Positions 46,758 to 56,047 are shown, counted from the first letter of the stretch. The stretch is DNA of 64,000 bases from Stakelama portus (GCF_003171655.1 NZ_QFZL01000001.1:806001-870000); one strand, 5' to 3'. The notes: generated by a model from the letters alone, not told the origin. Program-made: numbers and translations.

Positions 46758-46872
46758 CGATATTCACTCCCGGCGCCCGCCGCCCGGCATGGCTTTAGCC
46801 GATCGGGGGCGGGCGGGGAATTGCGCGCGTGCGATCCCCGGTCGCGCAAGGCCAGGCGGGGATGGTGGTGCG

Positions 46873-48810
46873 TTATTGCAGCAGCATTTCGCGAAGAAAG
46901 GCGATCTGGGCGCCGTCGGAAATGCGGCTGTTCTCGCTCTTTTCGAACCCATGGCCTTCATCGGTGGCGAGGACATAGGAGACGCGGACGCCATTTGCCC
47001 GGATCGCCGCGATCATGTCTTCGGATTGCTGCTGCGGGACGCGGGGGTCGTTGCCGCCCTGGATGAACAACACCGGCACCGTGATCCGGTCGGCATTCTG
47101 CATCGGCGATACGCGCTGAAAGAACGCTGCGATTTCGGGATCGCGCTCATCGCCATATTCGCGGCGGCGATTGTCGACGCGATAGGGCTCGGTATTCGCC
47201 ATGAACGATGCGAAATCGGCAACGCCGAAGCGGGAAATGCCGCCCTTGAGCCGGTCGGAATAGGCGACCAGCGATCCGAGCGAGACATAGCCGCCATAGG
47301 AACCGCCTGCGATCACAACCCGCGATTCGTCCAGATCGGGCTGGTCGCGGATCCAGTCGAGCAATGCGCCGATGTCGCGGATCGCGTCCTCGCGCTTCGT
47401 GGTTTCGTCGAGCCGTTCGAATTCCTTGCCATAGCCGTCCGACCCGCGAATGTTCGGCCGGAGCACCGCGATGCCCAGTTCGGTGACGATATAATGGTAG
47501 AAGCGGCTGAAGCTGGGCCGCGACTGCGATTCCGGCCCGCCATGGGCAAAGATCACCACCGGCGCGGGCTTGTCTGCCGAAACCGTCGAGGGGCGATAGG
47601 CGAGCAGCGGGATCCGGCGCGGCGCATCGCCGTCCATGTCGAAGGTTGGATAGGTGGTGAGTTCGGGCACCAGCGACGTGATCGTCTGATTGGGTGCGAA
47701 GCCACCGGTCCAGACTTCGAAACTGTCGCGGCGATAATCATATAGCCCCGAACGCCACGGCACTTCGGGCTGGGAAATGCGCATCGCCAGCTTTTCGCCA
47801 TCGGGCGAGAATTGCATGCCTGCAACGACGCCCAGCGACTTTTCCGACGGGCCGGCGATCAGCTTGAGCGCGTTCATGTCGATAACGACGATCATCGACA
47901 GGCCAAGACGATTGTACGAGACCGCCATGCGGCTGCGGTCGGGCGATACGGCGATTTCGTCGATATCGTACCCGACATCGCTGAGCACCGGGATGAGTTC
48001 GCCGGTTTCGCGGTCGAGCCGCATCAGTTCGATGAAATTGGAATAGGCGTTGCTGGTGAAGAAGATATAGCGGCCATCGGCGGAATAGACCGCATCGCGC
48101 ACATCCTCATCGCTTTTCAGGATGACTTCCTCGACGCCGGTTTCCAGGTCGATCTCGGACAGTTTGAAGCCGTCGTCGGACGGCCCTTTGGCCAGCATAT
48201 GCGTTTCGTCTGGGCTGATATCGTCGGGATAGAAAGGCGCGTTGCCGGTATAGAGGATCTGGGACGGCGCACCGGCGCAGCTTTTCTGTGTGATGAGCTG
48301 CCACACGCCGGTGCCTGCCTCCGCACTGGCATAGGCGACGCGATCGCCCGATGCGGAAACGATCACCGATACATTGCGCGACCGGCCCGGCGAGATTTTG
48401 TCCGCGTCGAAGGAACGACCGTCGGTCAGATAGACCGCGCTATATTCGTCGCCGTCCTGATCCGACGTGAAGACATAGCCGTCGCGCCCGCACACCGATG
48501 CCGGCTTGGCGCTCGACAGGCTTAGCTTGGGCAGGTCGAGTACCGGAACATAGTCCGCATTCACGCTCGACCGGCGGTACAGGTCGCCGCGATAGGCGAA
48601 CAGCAGCGCGCTGCCGTCATGCGTCCAGCCGCGCACCGAATAGCTGTTGCGGGTACGCATATGCCCGGCGACCGCCTGGCCGTCATAAAGGACCGATTGC
48701 GGGACATTTTCGAGGAACAGATGCTCGCCGAACTGGCGGCGTTCCTGAGCGCCCGCCGGCGCGGTGGCGAGAATGAGGGCGGCCAGAGAGGCGGAGAGCA
48801 GCAAACGCAC
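46873..48810 (-). CDS. S9 family (prolyl oligopeptidase-type) secreted peptidase
   Basis: This 645-residue enzyme has a signal peptide (MRLLLSASLAALILATAPAG), a beta-propeller over residues 25-390 and an alpha/beta hydrolase domain. The triad is Ser in GGSYGGYVSL, Asp in GGNDPRVP and His in DEGHGF. The GTG start was chosen because it opens directly at the signal peptide and is preceded by AAAGGAG. It probably cleaves peptides in the periplasm. It lies right behind the TonB receptor gene, which suggests import and breakdown of a peptide-like substrate. Confidence 0.92.
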   Translation of the reverse strand: MRLLLSASLAALILATAPAGAQERRQFGEHLFLENVPQSVLYDGQAVAGHMRTRNSYSVRGWTHDGSALLFAYRGDLYRRSSVNADYVPVLDLPKLSLSSAKPASVCGRDGYVFTSDQDGDEYSAVYLTDGRSFDADKISPGRSRNVSVIVSASGDRVAYASAEAGTGVWQLITQKSCAGAPSQILYTGNAPFYPDDISPDETHMLAKGPSDDGFKLSEIDLETGVEEVILKSDEDVRDAVYSADGRYIFFTSNAYSNFIELMRLDRETGELIPVLSDVGYDIDEIAVSPDRSRMAVSYNRLGLSMIVVIDMNALKLIAGPSEKSLGVVAGMQFSPDGEKLAMRISQPEVPWRSGLYDYRRDSFEVWTGGFAPNQTITSLVPELTTYPTFDMDGDAPRRIPLLAYRPSTVSADKPAPVVIFAHGGPESQSRPSFSRFYHYIVTELGIAVLRPNIRGSDGYGKEFERLDETTKREDAIRDIGALLDWIRDQPDLDESRVVIAGGSYGGYVSLGSLVAYSDRLKGGISRFGVADFASFMANTEPYRVDNRRREYGDERDPEIAAFFQRVSPMQNADRITVPVLFIQGGNDPRVPQQQSEDMIAAIRANGVRVSYVLATDEGHGFEKSENSRISDGAQIAFLREMLLQ

Positions 48811-48866
48811 GACAAGAAGCTCCTTTGCGAGGAAGTCCCCGCAGGCCTGTTTGATCAAAAGTGAGG

Positions 48867-48895
48867 GGGAGCCGCCCCTTGCGGAGGCGGCTCCC
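48867..48895 (-). terminator. hairpin terminator after the TonB-dependent receptor
   Basis: A perfect 10-bp stem (GGGAGCCGCC / GGCGGCTCCC) lies 12 bases behind the receptor stop, with CTTTTG following in the direction of transcription. It may be partial, letting some transcripts continue into the S9 peptidase gene. Confidence 0.75.
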
Positions 48896-48907
48896 GAAGG
48901 TCGATGG

Positions 48908-51904
48908 TCAGAAGGCGAAGCGTGCGCCCACATAGAATTCGCGACCATCCAGATCGTTGAGCGACGACACGATGTTGCGGCTGCTGCCGTTGTCCAGACC
49001 CGAAGGCAGGAACGGGCCGAGATCGTCGAACACATTGTTCACGCCGGCATAGAGACGGACCGTCGGCCGGTTCCGCAGCGTATAGCCGATGTAGAAATTG
49101 TGATATGCCTGCGATCCGATGTGGAAATAGGCGGGATCGCCCGGCGCCACATCCTTGTCGTCGACGCCGCCGCTCTTGAACAGCGTCGTCCAGCTCAGCC
49201 GCAGTCCGTTATGGCTCCAGCCGACCTTCGCCCGGAATTCGTCCTGCGGATTGCCGATCAGACCCAGCGTATCGACTTCCTCAAGTCCGTCGATCGCCTG
49301 GAAGCTGTACGAATCGTCCAGATAATGGGTGTAGATCACGCTGAGCCCGAACTTGCCCGGCAGGACGGGCAGCTCGACATCATAATCGAACGTCGCGTCG
49401 ATACCCGCCGTCTTGTAGCGATCGAGATTTTCCGACTGGTTGATCACCTGACGGATCGTGCCGTTCGCGGGATTGCGCGAGATCACGTCGCAGAAGCGAT
49501 TGTCCGGATAATTGTCCGCCGTGTAGCAGAGCTCGGCCGTCAGCTGGGTCGAAACCGATCCGATCGCGTCCTTCACGTTGATCTGGTAATAATCGACGAT
49601 CAGCGTCAGGCCCGGAATGAACCGGGGCGTCAGGATGACGCCGGCGGTAAAGGTGTCGGCGGTTTCTTCGCGCAGATTGGTGTTGCCCGCGTTCGGACCA
49701 TAGACGCTGCCACCGCTCGAAAATGCCTGACCGGCATTGTTCGGGTCGGCGAAATAGGCCTGAATACCCGGTTCGGCGAGGCAGTTTGCCGCGATCGTCG
49801 AAGCCGAAGCGCCGCTGCCCGGCGGAATGGTGATGCCATTCCCGTCGGCCAGCAGCCCGCTGCAGGGATCGGTGAGCGAGTCATAGTCGCCGCGCGGCGG
49901 CGAGAAGAACTCGGTCAGCGTCGGCGCGCGCTGCGACCGCGAATATTGCGCGCGGAAGCGGATGTCGGGGCTGGGATAGAAGCTGCCGCCGACATTGTAG
50001 CTGTAGACGGTGCCGACCGTGGAATAATCGGCGACGCGACCCGCAATCTGCAACGAAAGCGTGCGCAGGATCGGAATATCGGCTTCGGCGAACGCTTCGA
50101 TGACGTCGAAACGGGCTTCGATATCGGGAATGCCGGTCGACGTGGTCTGGAGGATCTTGTCCCCGCCCTGACCCCAGGTGCGCTGATATTCGCGGCGATA
50201 TTCGATGCCCGCGGCGACCTTCAGCGGTCCGGCGGGAAGCTGGAACGCAGTGCCGTTGGCGCTGAGCAGGCCGGTGACCTGTTCGCGCTCCTGCCACAGA
50301 TCCGCATTGTAGCGGATATAGCGCGCCATATCGTCGTTGATCGAACCTTCGCCGAAGATGTTGACCGGGACACAGCCTTCGGCGCGCGCGGCCGCGCTGG
50401 CGCAGACCACCTGGCTGCCGATCGTCGTCACTTCGAGCGCATTGGCGAGATGCTGAAGATCGATCTCGTTCAGGTCGCGCTGATGCTGTTTATAGGTGCC
50501 GTAGGTGCCCGAGGCATTCCATTGCCAGTCGCCCCAGGCATTGCCCGACAGCCCGAAATTGGTGCGCAGCGTGGTGCGGTCATTGACCTTTTCGTCCCAG
50601 CCGAGCTCGTTGAAACGGCGATACCAGCTGACCGTGCCCGAACGGGTTTCCTCGACCGCGGCGGGAATGAAGGGATGGTTCGCCGCGATCTGCGGAAGCT
50701 CGGCTTCGATCATGACGCCGTTGCTGTCATATTGTGCATTGCCGTTGGCATCGAGCACCGCATAGGTGTCGCCATAAATGGCCGCTTCCGACGAGCTGCG
50801 CGCGCGCGTGCTGATCAGCGTGTACATCGCGCCGACATCGAACGTGATGCTGGGCGTCACTTCGTAATTCGCCTTGAACGCGCCCGACCACATTTCATAT
50901 TCGGGCGAAAGCGTCTGGCCCGGGCGATAATTATACCCGTCCGGATAGGTTTCGAAGCCTTCGGCGGCGGTGCGGCCGTCATTGGGAAGCAGCGACTTGT
51001 CATTGTACCAGACGCCGCCGATGTTCCACGCATCGTCCGATTCGAACCGGCCGCCCGGGATGTAGGAGCTGAGGCTCGGCGTCATGCAGTAGTCGCCCGA
51101 TGCGTCACAGCCCGGCAGCAGCGTTTCGTCGTTGAAATTGCCGATATCGCCCGGGATCCCCCAGGAAACGGGACGGATCGATTCCGGCCGCGTCGCATCG
51201 GCATAGATCGGGTCTTCATGTTCGAAGCTGAAGCCGAGCATGACATTGCCGCGACCATTGGCGAAATTGTGACCCCAGGTCAGGTCGGCGAGCATCTCGC
51301 GCTCGCCCGATGCTTCGGGCTTGCCATAGCGAAGATTGGCTTCGAATCCGTCGAAATCCTTTTTGAGCAGGATGTTGACGACGCCCGCGATCGCGTCCGA
51401 CCCGTAAATGGCCGATGCGCCGCCGGTGGTGACTTCGATCGATTCGACAAAGCCCGCGGGAATGGTGTTCAGGCTGACGCGCTCGCCATTGCCGGCGTTG
51501 GAGATGGCGCGGCGGCCGTCGATCAGCGTCAGCGTACGGTTGCTGCCCAGGCGGCGCAGGTTGATCGTGCTGATGCCCGAATTCTGAACGCTGGTGTTGG
51601 TCGTTTCGGGCGAAAGGTCCGAATCGACGCCGGGAATTTCGGTGACGATTTCGGCCAGATCGACCGTGCCGCTTTCGTCGATCGTCCGGCGATCGATCAC
51701 CTGCAGCGGAATGGCCGACGTCGCGTTGGAGCGGCGGATGCGCGATCCGGTGACGACGATCTCAGCTTCCTGATTGCTGTCCTGGGCGCTGCCGTCCGGC
51801 AGCGTCTGTGTCGGTTCACCGGCGTCCTGAGCCATTGCGGGCGCGGAGACCATCGCGGCCGCCAACGCGCCCACGCACGATGTTACGAGAAACTTCCTGT
51901 TCAT
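48908..51904 (-). CDS. TonB-dependent receptor
   Basis: This is a 998-residue outer-membrane receptor. A signal peptide (MNRKFLVTSCVGALAAAMVS) is followed by a TonB-box-like EIVVTGSRI, a plug domain (SAIPLQVIDRRTIDESG, LRRLGSNRTLTLIDGRR, GGASAIYGSDAIAGVVNIL) and a 22-strand barrel ending in the aromatic terminus YVGARFAF. The ligand cannot be read from the sequence, but the plug type is that of nutrient (sugar, peptide) receptors of sphingomonads. An S9 peptidase lies behind it and a LysR regulator is divergent, which suggests an inducible uptake unit. Confidence 0.95.
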   Translation of the reverse strand: MNRKFLVTSCVGALAAAMVSAPAMAQDAGEPTQTLPDGSAQDSNQEAEIVVTGSRIRRSNATSAIPLQVIDRRTIDESGTVDLAEIVTEIPGVDSDLSPETTNTSVQNSGISTINLRRLGSNRTLTLIDGRRAISNAGNGERVSLNTIPAGFVESIEVTTGGASAIYGSDAIAGVVNILLKKDFDGFEANLRYGKPEASGEREMLADLTWGHNFANGRGNVMLGFSFEHEDPIYADATRPESIRPVSWGIPGDIGNFNDETLLPGCDASGDYCMTPSLSSYIPGGRFESDDAWNIGGVWYNDKSLLPNDGRTAAEGFETYPDGYNYRPGQTLSPEYEMWSGAFKANYEVTPSITFDVGAMYTLISTRARSSSEAAIYGDTYAVLDANGNAQYDSNGVMIEAELPQIAANHPFIPAAVEETRSGTVSWYRRFNELGWDEKVNDRTTLRTNFGLSGNAWGDWQWNASGTYGTYKQHQRDLNEIDLQHLANALEVTTIGSQVVCASAAARAEGCVPVNIFGEGSINDDMARYIRYNADLWQEREQVTGLLSANGTAFQLPAGPLKVAAGIEYRREYQRTWGQGGDKILQTTSTGIPDIEARFDVIEAFAEADIPILRTLSLQIAGRVADYSTVGTVYSYNVGGSFYPSPDIRFRAQYSRSQRAPTLTEFFSPPRGDYDSLTDPCSGLLADGNGITIPPGSGASASTIAANCLAEPGIQAYFADPNNAGQAFSSGGSVYGPNAGNTNLREETADTFTAGVILTPRFIPGLTLIVDYYQINVKDAIGSVSTQLTAELCYTADNYPDNRFCDVISRNPANGTIRQVINQSENLDRYKTAGIDATFDYDVELPVLPGKFGLSVIYTHYLDDSYSFQAIDGLEEVDTLGLIGNPQDEFRAKVGWSHNGLRLSWTTLFKSGGVDDKDVAPGDPAYFHIGSQAYHNFYIGYTLRNRPTVRLYAGVNNVFDDLGPFLPSGLDNGSSRNIVSSLNDLDGREFYVGARFAF

Positions 51905-52081
51905 TTTCGACCCCCCGATTGGCGATATTGGTCACGGCCGCGACGTAATTTTCGAACGTCCTGCATTCGCATGTCGCAATTCCGTTGCAGGGAACCTAGC
52001 GCCGCAGAGGCAAGTGGTCGCAAATTCAAAATTGGCGATTTCTGATGACAAAAACGCAATGCGCTGATAATACGTGATTTT
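51905..52081. promoter_or_regulatory. divergent promoter region of TonB receptor and LysR gene
   Basis: The 177 bases between the two divergent starts become markedly A/T-rich next to the LysR ATG (CAAATTCAAAATTGGCGATT). LysR regulators usually bind such shared regions. I see no clear T-N11-A pair that I could single out, so the exact operator is not assigned. Confidence 0.45.
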
Positions 52082-52990
52082 ATGAACCTGAAATGGTTAG
52101 AAGACCTTGTGTGTGTTGCTCAAGAGGGACACTTTGCCCGCGCGGCGGAGGTCCGGCACATCACGCAATCGGCACTCAGCCGGCGGATCAAGTCGCTCGA
52201 ACTATGGGCGGGCGCCGAATTGCTCGATCGTTCGCAGCATCCGATCCGGCTGACCGCAGCAGGGCATGAATTCGCCTCTGCGGCGCGCGACATCATCCGG
52301 CAATCCTATGACGCGAGGCTGGCGAGCGAAGGGCTGGCGCGCGGATCGCGCAACGCGATCACCATTGCCTCGCTGCACACGCTGGCGCTCTATTTCGTAC
52401 CTGCGCTCGTTTCGCAGCTGATCGGCAAGGTGGGGCCGATCGAAGCTTCGGTGATCGCCGAAACGCGCACGGTCGATGAGTATCTTGCATCGCTGAGCGA
52501 GCATCGCACCGACTTTTTCCTCTGCTACGCCTTGCCCGCCGGATCGCAGGAAGTCGATTTTGCCGCGTTCGACCGAAAAGTCATCGGGCGCGACCGGCTG
52601 GTTCCCTATGCCCATACCAGCATCGCCGATCCCAAATTCGAAGCCGCTTCGGGGCCTGCAATTCCCTATATCGCCTATTCGGGGACGGCGATGCTGTCGC
52701 GACTGGTCAACGATATGGTGGAACAGGCGCCGTTCCGATCGCGGCTGCGGCCGCGATACCGCGCGTCGCTGGCGGAGAGCATACACACCGCCGCCACGCT
52801 GGGGCTGGGAGTCGCCTGGCTGCCCGAAACTACCGTCCTGGCGCATGGCGAGGAGCCGATGTTGCGACAAATCCCCGGCCCGTGGGAAGTCGAAGTCCAG
52901 ATCGAACTCTACAAGGCGCGTGGAAATAATCGTCCGCTTGTCGAGCGGATATGGAATGCCGTTACCGAGCAGGCTCTGGACGCGGCCTAG
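52082..52990 (+). CDS. LysR family transcriptional regulator
   Basis: This is a 302-residue regulator. The winged helix spans about residues 3-60 (FARAAEVRHITQSALSRRIK, LTAAGHEFASAARDII), and an inducer-binding domain covers the rest. It begins two bases after a run of T and A, directly facing the TonB receptor gene, and most likely controls that receptor-peptidase unit in response to an imported ligand. This regulatory link is inference from divergence. Confidence 0.95.
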   Translation: MNLKWLEDLVCVAQEGHFARAAEVRHITQSALSRRIKSLELWAGAELLDRSQHPIRLTAAGHEFASAARDIIRQSYDARLASEGLARGSRNAITIASLHTLALYFVPALVSQLIGKVGPIEASVIAETRTVDEYLASLSEHRTDFFLCYALPAGSQEVDFAAFDRKVIGRDRLVPYAHTSIADPKFEAASGPAIPYIAYSGTAMLSRLVNDMVEQAPFRSRLRPRYRASLAESIHTAATLGLGVAWLPETTVLAHGEEPMLRQIPGPWEVEVQIELYKARGNNRPLVERIWNAVTEQALDAA

Positions 52991-52995
52991 CCCTG

Positions 52996-53541
52996 CTATG
53001 CGGGCCCGCGCGCGATCGACTGCAGCACGAACGCCGCACGCGCATCCGGCGCCGCGAGCGGCAGCGGCACGGGGACATAGTGCAGATCCCGATAGACGCG
53101 CAGCATCGCGTCATGCGTCGCCACTGCCTCTGCCCAGTCCTGCCTGCGCTCTGTATCGCGTGCATAGATTTCCTGCCAGGGCGGGGCGATGAAGACATGG
53201 CGGTTGTAGCGGCGCGTTCGGGCCGCGTGCATCAGATCGCCGGGGATCGCCAGGCCGCACAGCATGCGATAGCCGATGATATCGGGAATCCCGCGATCGA
53301 AGAACAACACGCCCGACCGCGACATTGCTGCGTCATAGGAACCCAGATCCCGTTCGAGCATCCGATCGGCGAATGTTTCGCGATCGTCCCAGGGCAGGGC
53401 GGTTCCGCCCATCGCCATCTGATCGCGGATTACGGCGCGCCCGGCCTCTGGCATATGCGGCAAGCCTTGTTCGGCCAGCGCGGCGAGCAGGGTGGTTTTG
53501 CCCGATCCCGGGCCGCCGGTCAGGACGAAGAAGCGGTCCAT
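52996..53541 (-). CDS. AAA family ATPase / small P-loop kinase-like protein
   Basis: This is a 181-residue protein with a clear Walker A motif GGPGSGKTTLLAALAEQGL at the N-terminus and a Walker B-like LFFDRGIPDIIGY. It resembles the deoxynucleoside- or NMN-kinase-like single-domain P-loop proteins annotated only as AAA ATPase. The substrate is unknown. It is convergent with the LysR gene and lies just behind the dioxygenase gene on the same strand, so it probably belongs to the cupin-dioxygenase unit. Confidence 0.88.
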   Translation of the reverse strand: MDRFFVLTGGPGSGKTTLLAALAEQGLPHMPEAGRAVIRDQMAMGGTALPWDDRETFADRMLERDLGSYDAAMSRSGVLFFDRGIPDIIGYRMLCGLAIPGDLMHAARTRRYNRHVFIAPPWQEIYARDTERRQDWAEAVATHDAMLRVYRDLHYVPVPLPLAAPDARAAFVLQSIARGPA

Positions 53542-53550
53542 TGCGATCCT

Positions 53551-54267
53551 TCAGCGTTCCGATGCTTGCGCGAAAGTGAGGACCAGCGTGTCGCGCCATG
53601 CGGGCGTGGCAGGCGTTGTCGCTTCGATGGGCGTGGTTTCGTGGCGGACCTGCCGGTCGTTCAGCAACAGCGCTTCGCCGGGCCGGGTAAGCCGCCGCGC
53701 GAAACGGCACGCGCCGGAGGCATCCGCGACGCGGCTCTCGCCGCCGGCATATGCGCCGCCGCCGACCAGCAGGATCAGCACCCAGTCGCGCCCGTCATGA
53801 TGCATCCCCTCAGGCGTCGGCAGGCCGGGCTGTTCCGGCAGCGCTTCGATACGAAACTGATGCGCCTCTACCATCCATGCCCGCGCAGCCTGCGCAGCGG
53901 CATCTGCGATACGGGCGGCGGTGTCGCGCAACAGCGCCTGAAACAGCGGCGAGCCGGTAGTCGCTTCGGCCATCGGCGCGAACCAGCGTGCGACACCTCC
54001 GTTCAGCGGATTGTGGTCACGTAACTGAAAATGCGCGCAATGCGGGAGGCGCGTGGATTGCGCGCCCGCGACGCGAAAGGCGGCGTAGCGCCTGCGGCGA
54101 TAGGTGCCGCCATCGGCCATCCAGCCGTCGCGGGGCAGATCGTCCCAGCTCTGTGCAAAGGGCGCCCATGCGCGGGCGGCGGGATCCACCAGCGCGCCCG
54201 GCGGCAGGCTGAACACAGAGCGCGGCGCGATCCCGGGCGCCGCGGCGCTGGCGAGCGCGATGCTCAT
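53551..54267 (-). CDS. 2OG-Fe(II) dioxygenase, amino-acid hydroxylase type
   Basis: This 238-residue enzyme fits the 2OG-Fe_Oxy_2 family, whose characterised members include bacterial L-isoleucine and other free-amino-acid hydroxylases. The iron triad is His156, Asp158 (GMHHDGRDW) and His209 (LNDRQVRHETTPI), and Arg225 (WRDTLVLTF) suits 2-oxoglutarate binding. The GGxYAGGES segment is also typical. The start overlaps the cupin stop (ATGA). Hydroxylation of a free amino acid, with export by the LysE proteins nearby, is a reasonable inference but unproven. Confidence 0.88.
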   Translation of the reverse strand: MSIALASAAAPGIAPRSVFSLPPGALVDPAARAWAPFAQSWDDLPRDGWMADGGTYRRRRYAAFRVAGAQSTRLPHCAHFQLRDHNPLNGGVARWFAPMAEATTGSPLFQALLRDTAARIADAAAQAARAWMVEAHQFRIEALPEQPGLPTPEGMHHDGRDWVLILLVGGGAYAGGESRVADASGACRFARRLTRPGEALLLNDRQVRHETTPIEATTPATPAWRDTLVLTFAQASER

Positions 54268-54773
54268 GGTTCGTCGTCCCAATATCCGACCGCATCGGCA
54301 TAGCGTCCGACATGGTCCACCGTGCGGCCCGTTTTGTCTCCGCCGGGGGCGGTGCCGGCCATGACCGCGAACTTGCCGCTGTCGGGATAGTCGAGCACAT
54401 CGGGGGCGTTCATCGTGCTGATCGCGAGATAGCGCAGATCGACATCGCCGTCGTTGACGATCTGATGCGCACTCGCCGCGCCGCCGGCGGGGCACAGCGC
54501 GACATCGCCCGCGCGCAATCCATGGTCGCCATCGGCATAGCGCAGGCGTCCGGTGCCGGACAGGATCACGAACAGTTCCTCATTCGCGTGATGGCCGTGA
54601 AAGGGCCAGGCCCGCTTGCCCGGCGGCACCACGACCAGCCGGCCACCCAACATGGTGGCGCCCAGCGGCGCGGCGAAGGATGCCATCCGCGCCTGATAGC
54701 GATCGCCATGGACATGTTCTTTCAGATCGAGCGCGTCGAGATGGAGAACCGGGGGATGGAAAGCGAAGGGCAT
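54264..54773 (-). CDS. cupin domain protein
   Basis: This 169-residue protein has a full cupin barrel: FHGHHANEELFVILSGTGRL carries the first metal-binding motif (HxHxxxE), and GDVALCPAGGAASAHQIVND the second. The start MPFAFHPPVLHLDAL was chosen because the frame upstream is not conserved-looking. It may sense or bind a small acid or act as an isomerase. It is coupled to the dioxygenase by a four-base overlap, so the two probably act on the same metabolite. Confidence 0.85.
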   Translation of the reverse strand: MPFAFHPPVLHLDALDLKEHVHGDRYQARMASFAAPLGATMLGGRLVVVPPGKRAWPFHGHHANEELFVILSGTGRLRYADGDHGLRAGDVALCPAGGAASAHQIVNDGDVDLRYLAISTMNAPDVLDYPDSGKFAVMAGTAPGGDKTGRTVDHVGRYADAVGYWDDEP

Positions 54774-54846
54774 GATTGTACCAGTGCAATCTTTGATTTG
54801 ATCGACTCGCAATTTGATACAATGATGAAGATCGAGGAGCAACCGG

Positions 54847-54963
54847 ATGCACATCAGACCCTGCGCAAATTGCCATTGCGATCCTTTCGCTGTTTGCGGC
54901 GCACCGATGGCGTGGCGAGAGTCGCGGCGCGGGGGCGCCGGCATGGCCGGGAGGGCGCGCTGA
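54847..54963 (+). CDS. 38-residue Cys-rich small ORF coupled to the thioesterase gene
   Basis: A short open frame begins at an ATG seven bases after GAGGAG (54834-54839) and ends as TGATG, its stop overlapping the start of the thioesterase gene. The peptide begins MHIRPCANCHCDPFAVCGAP, with Cys at positions 6, 9, 11 and 17, and ends in an Arg/Gly-rich tail. The pattern suggests metal or redox binding or a leader peptide whose translation controls the operon. Such a small frame could arise by chance; the strong ribosome site and exact coupling argue against that. Confidence 0.5.
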   Translation: MHIRPCANCHCDPFAVCGAPMAWRESRRGGAGMAGRAR

Positions 54964-55403
54964 TGCACGCACCGGACGATCCGCACCTGCTCGAACGGGT
55001 TCGTGAGAGCTTCGCGCGCCAGAGTTTCATGGCCCTGATCGGCGCCAGGGTGGTCAGCGCCAGCCATGGCAAGGTGGTGCTCGAACTGCCGTTCCGGGCC
55101 GATCTGTGCCAGCAGAACGGTTTCCTTCATGGCGGCGTGGTGGGCGCGATTGCCGATGTGGCGGGCGGGTACGCCGCCTATTCGGTGTTCGGCGATGGCG
55201 AGGATGTCCTGACCGTCGAATATAAGCTCAACCTGATCCGTCCGGCAGCAGGCGAGCGCCTGCGCGCCACCGGCGAGGTGTTGCGCGCAGGGCGTTCGCT
55301 GACCGTATGCGACCTTAAAGTCCATGTCGTGCGCGAGGGCGCGGAGCTGCTCTGCGCCTCGGGCCAGCAGACGCTGATGCGCATGGAGGCGGGCAGGGCA
55401 TGA
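54963..55403 (+). CDS. PaaI family hotdog thioesterase
   Basis: This 146-residue hotdog-fold protein has the signature QQNGFLHGGVVGAIADVAGG containing the HGG motif, and a C-terminal LKVHVVREGAELLCASGQQT strand. It hydrolyses an acyl-CoA or aryl-CoA thioester; the substrate is unknown. Its start overlaps a small upstream frame, and its stop overlaps the LysE gene (ATGA), so these genes form one coupled unit with the DJ-1 gene behind. Confidence 0.9.
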   Translation: MHAPDDPHLLERVRESFARQSFMALIGARVVSASHGKVVLELPFRADLCQQNGFLHGGVVGAIADVAGGYAAYSVFGDGEDVLTVEYKLNLIRPAAGERLRATGEVLRAGRSLTVCDLKVHVVREGAELLCASGQQTLMRMEAGRA

Positions 55404-56047
55404 CCGTCTTCGCCGCACTGGCCGGGTTCATGCTCGCCGCCGGGCTTCTGGTGCTGACCCCGGGGCTCGACATGGCACTGGTCCTGCGTACCCTCGCCGT
55501 CGAAGGGCCGCGCCGGGCTATGGCGGCGGCAACCGGGGTGGTTGTCGGGGTTCTCGCCTGGGGGCTGGTGGTCGCGCTGGGGCTCGGGGCGCTGCTGGCA
55601 TTGTCCGGCACGCTCTATACGATCCTGCAATATGCGGGCGCGGCCTATCTGCTGTGGCTGGGGCTGGGGATGGTTCGGGCGGCGCTCGCACGCGGCGCTT
55701 GCGCTGATGCTGCAAAGCCGGCGCGTTCCCCTGTGCCGTCGCGACCGGGCAACTGGTTCCTCAAGGGCCTGCTCACCAATCTGCTCAATCCCAAAATGGG
55801 CGTCTTCTATGTGAGCTTCCTGCCGCAATTCATTCCGGCAGGGGCGTCGGTGCTGGGTTTCAGCCTGTTGCTGGCGGCGCTTCACGCCCTGCTCGGAATG
55901 GCATGGTTCGCGCTGCTGATTCTGGGCAGTCGGCCGTTGCGGCATTGGTTCGCACGAGCGGCCGTAGCGCGCTGGCTCGATGGTCTGACCGGTGGCGTGC
56001 TGATCGCGTTGGGGGTGCGTATCGCGCTCCATCCGGCGCAGCGATGA
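55400..56047 (+). CDS. LysE family amino-acid exporter
   Basis: This is a 215-residue membrane protein with about six helices and the LysE/RhtB signature LTPGLDMALVLRTLAVEGPR near residue 20 and FLKGLLTNLLNPKMGVFYVS near residue 120. Members export amino acids or homoserine lactone-like compounds by proton antiport. The ends overlap both neighbours by four bases. With the hydroxylase nearby it could export a hydroxylated or excess amino acid (inference). Confidence 0.93.
   Translation: MTVFAALAGFMLAAGLLVLTPGLDMALVLRTLAVEGPRRAMAAATGVVVGVLAWGLVVALGLGALLALSGTLYTILQYAGAAYLLWLGLGMVRAALARGACADAAKPARSPVPSRPGNWFLKGLLTNLLNPKMGVFYVSFLPQFIPAGASVLGFSLLLAALHALLGMAWFALLILGSRPLRHWFARAAVARWLDGLTGGVLIALGVRIALHPAQR

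Noticed and set aside
46873..51904. Lasso-peptide gene cluster
   Set aside because: A receptor and an S9 peptidase alone are not enough. No precursor peptide, leader protease or lasso cyclase gene is present in the flanking DNA.
48764..52045. 1093-residue plus-strand open frame
   Set aside because: It lies opposite the TonB receptor and the S9 signal region, which have clear family motifs; the composition is that of an antisense frame in GC-rich DNA.
54774..54846. Defined sigma-70 promoter for the thioesterase operon
   Set aside because: TTGATT and TACAAT-like elements exist, but the spacer is 19 bases and several TTTGAT repeats blur the choice, so I did not annotate a promoter.
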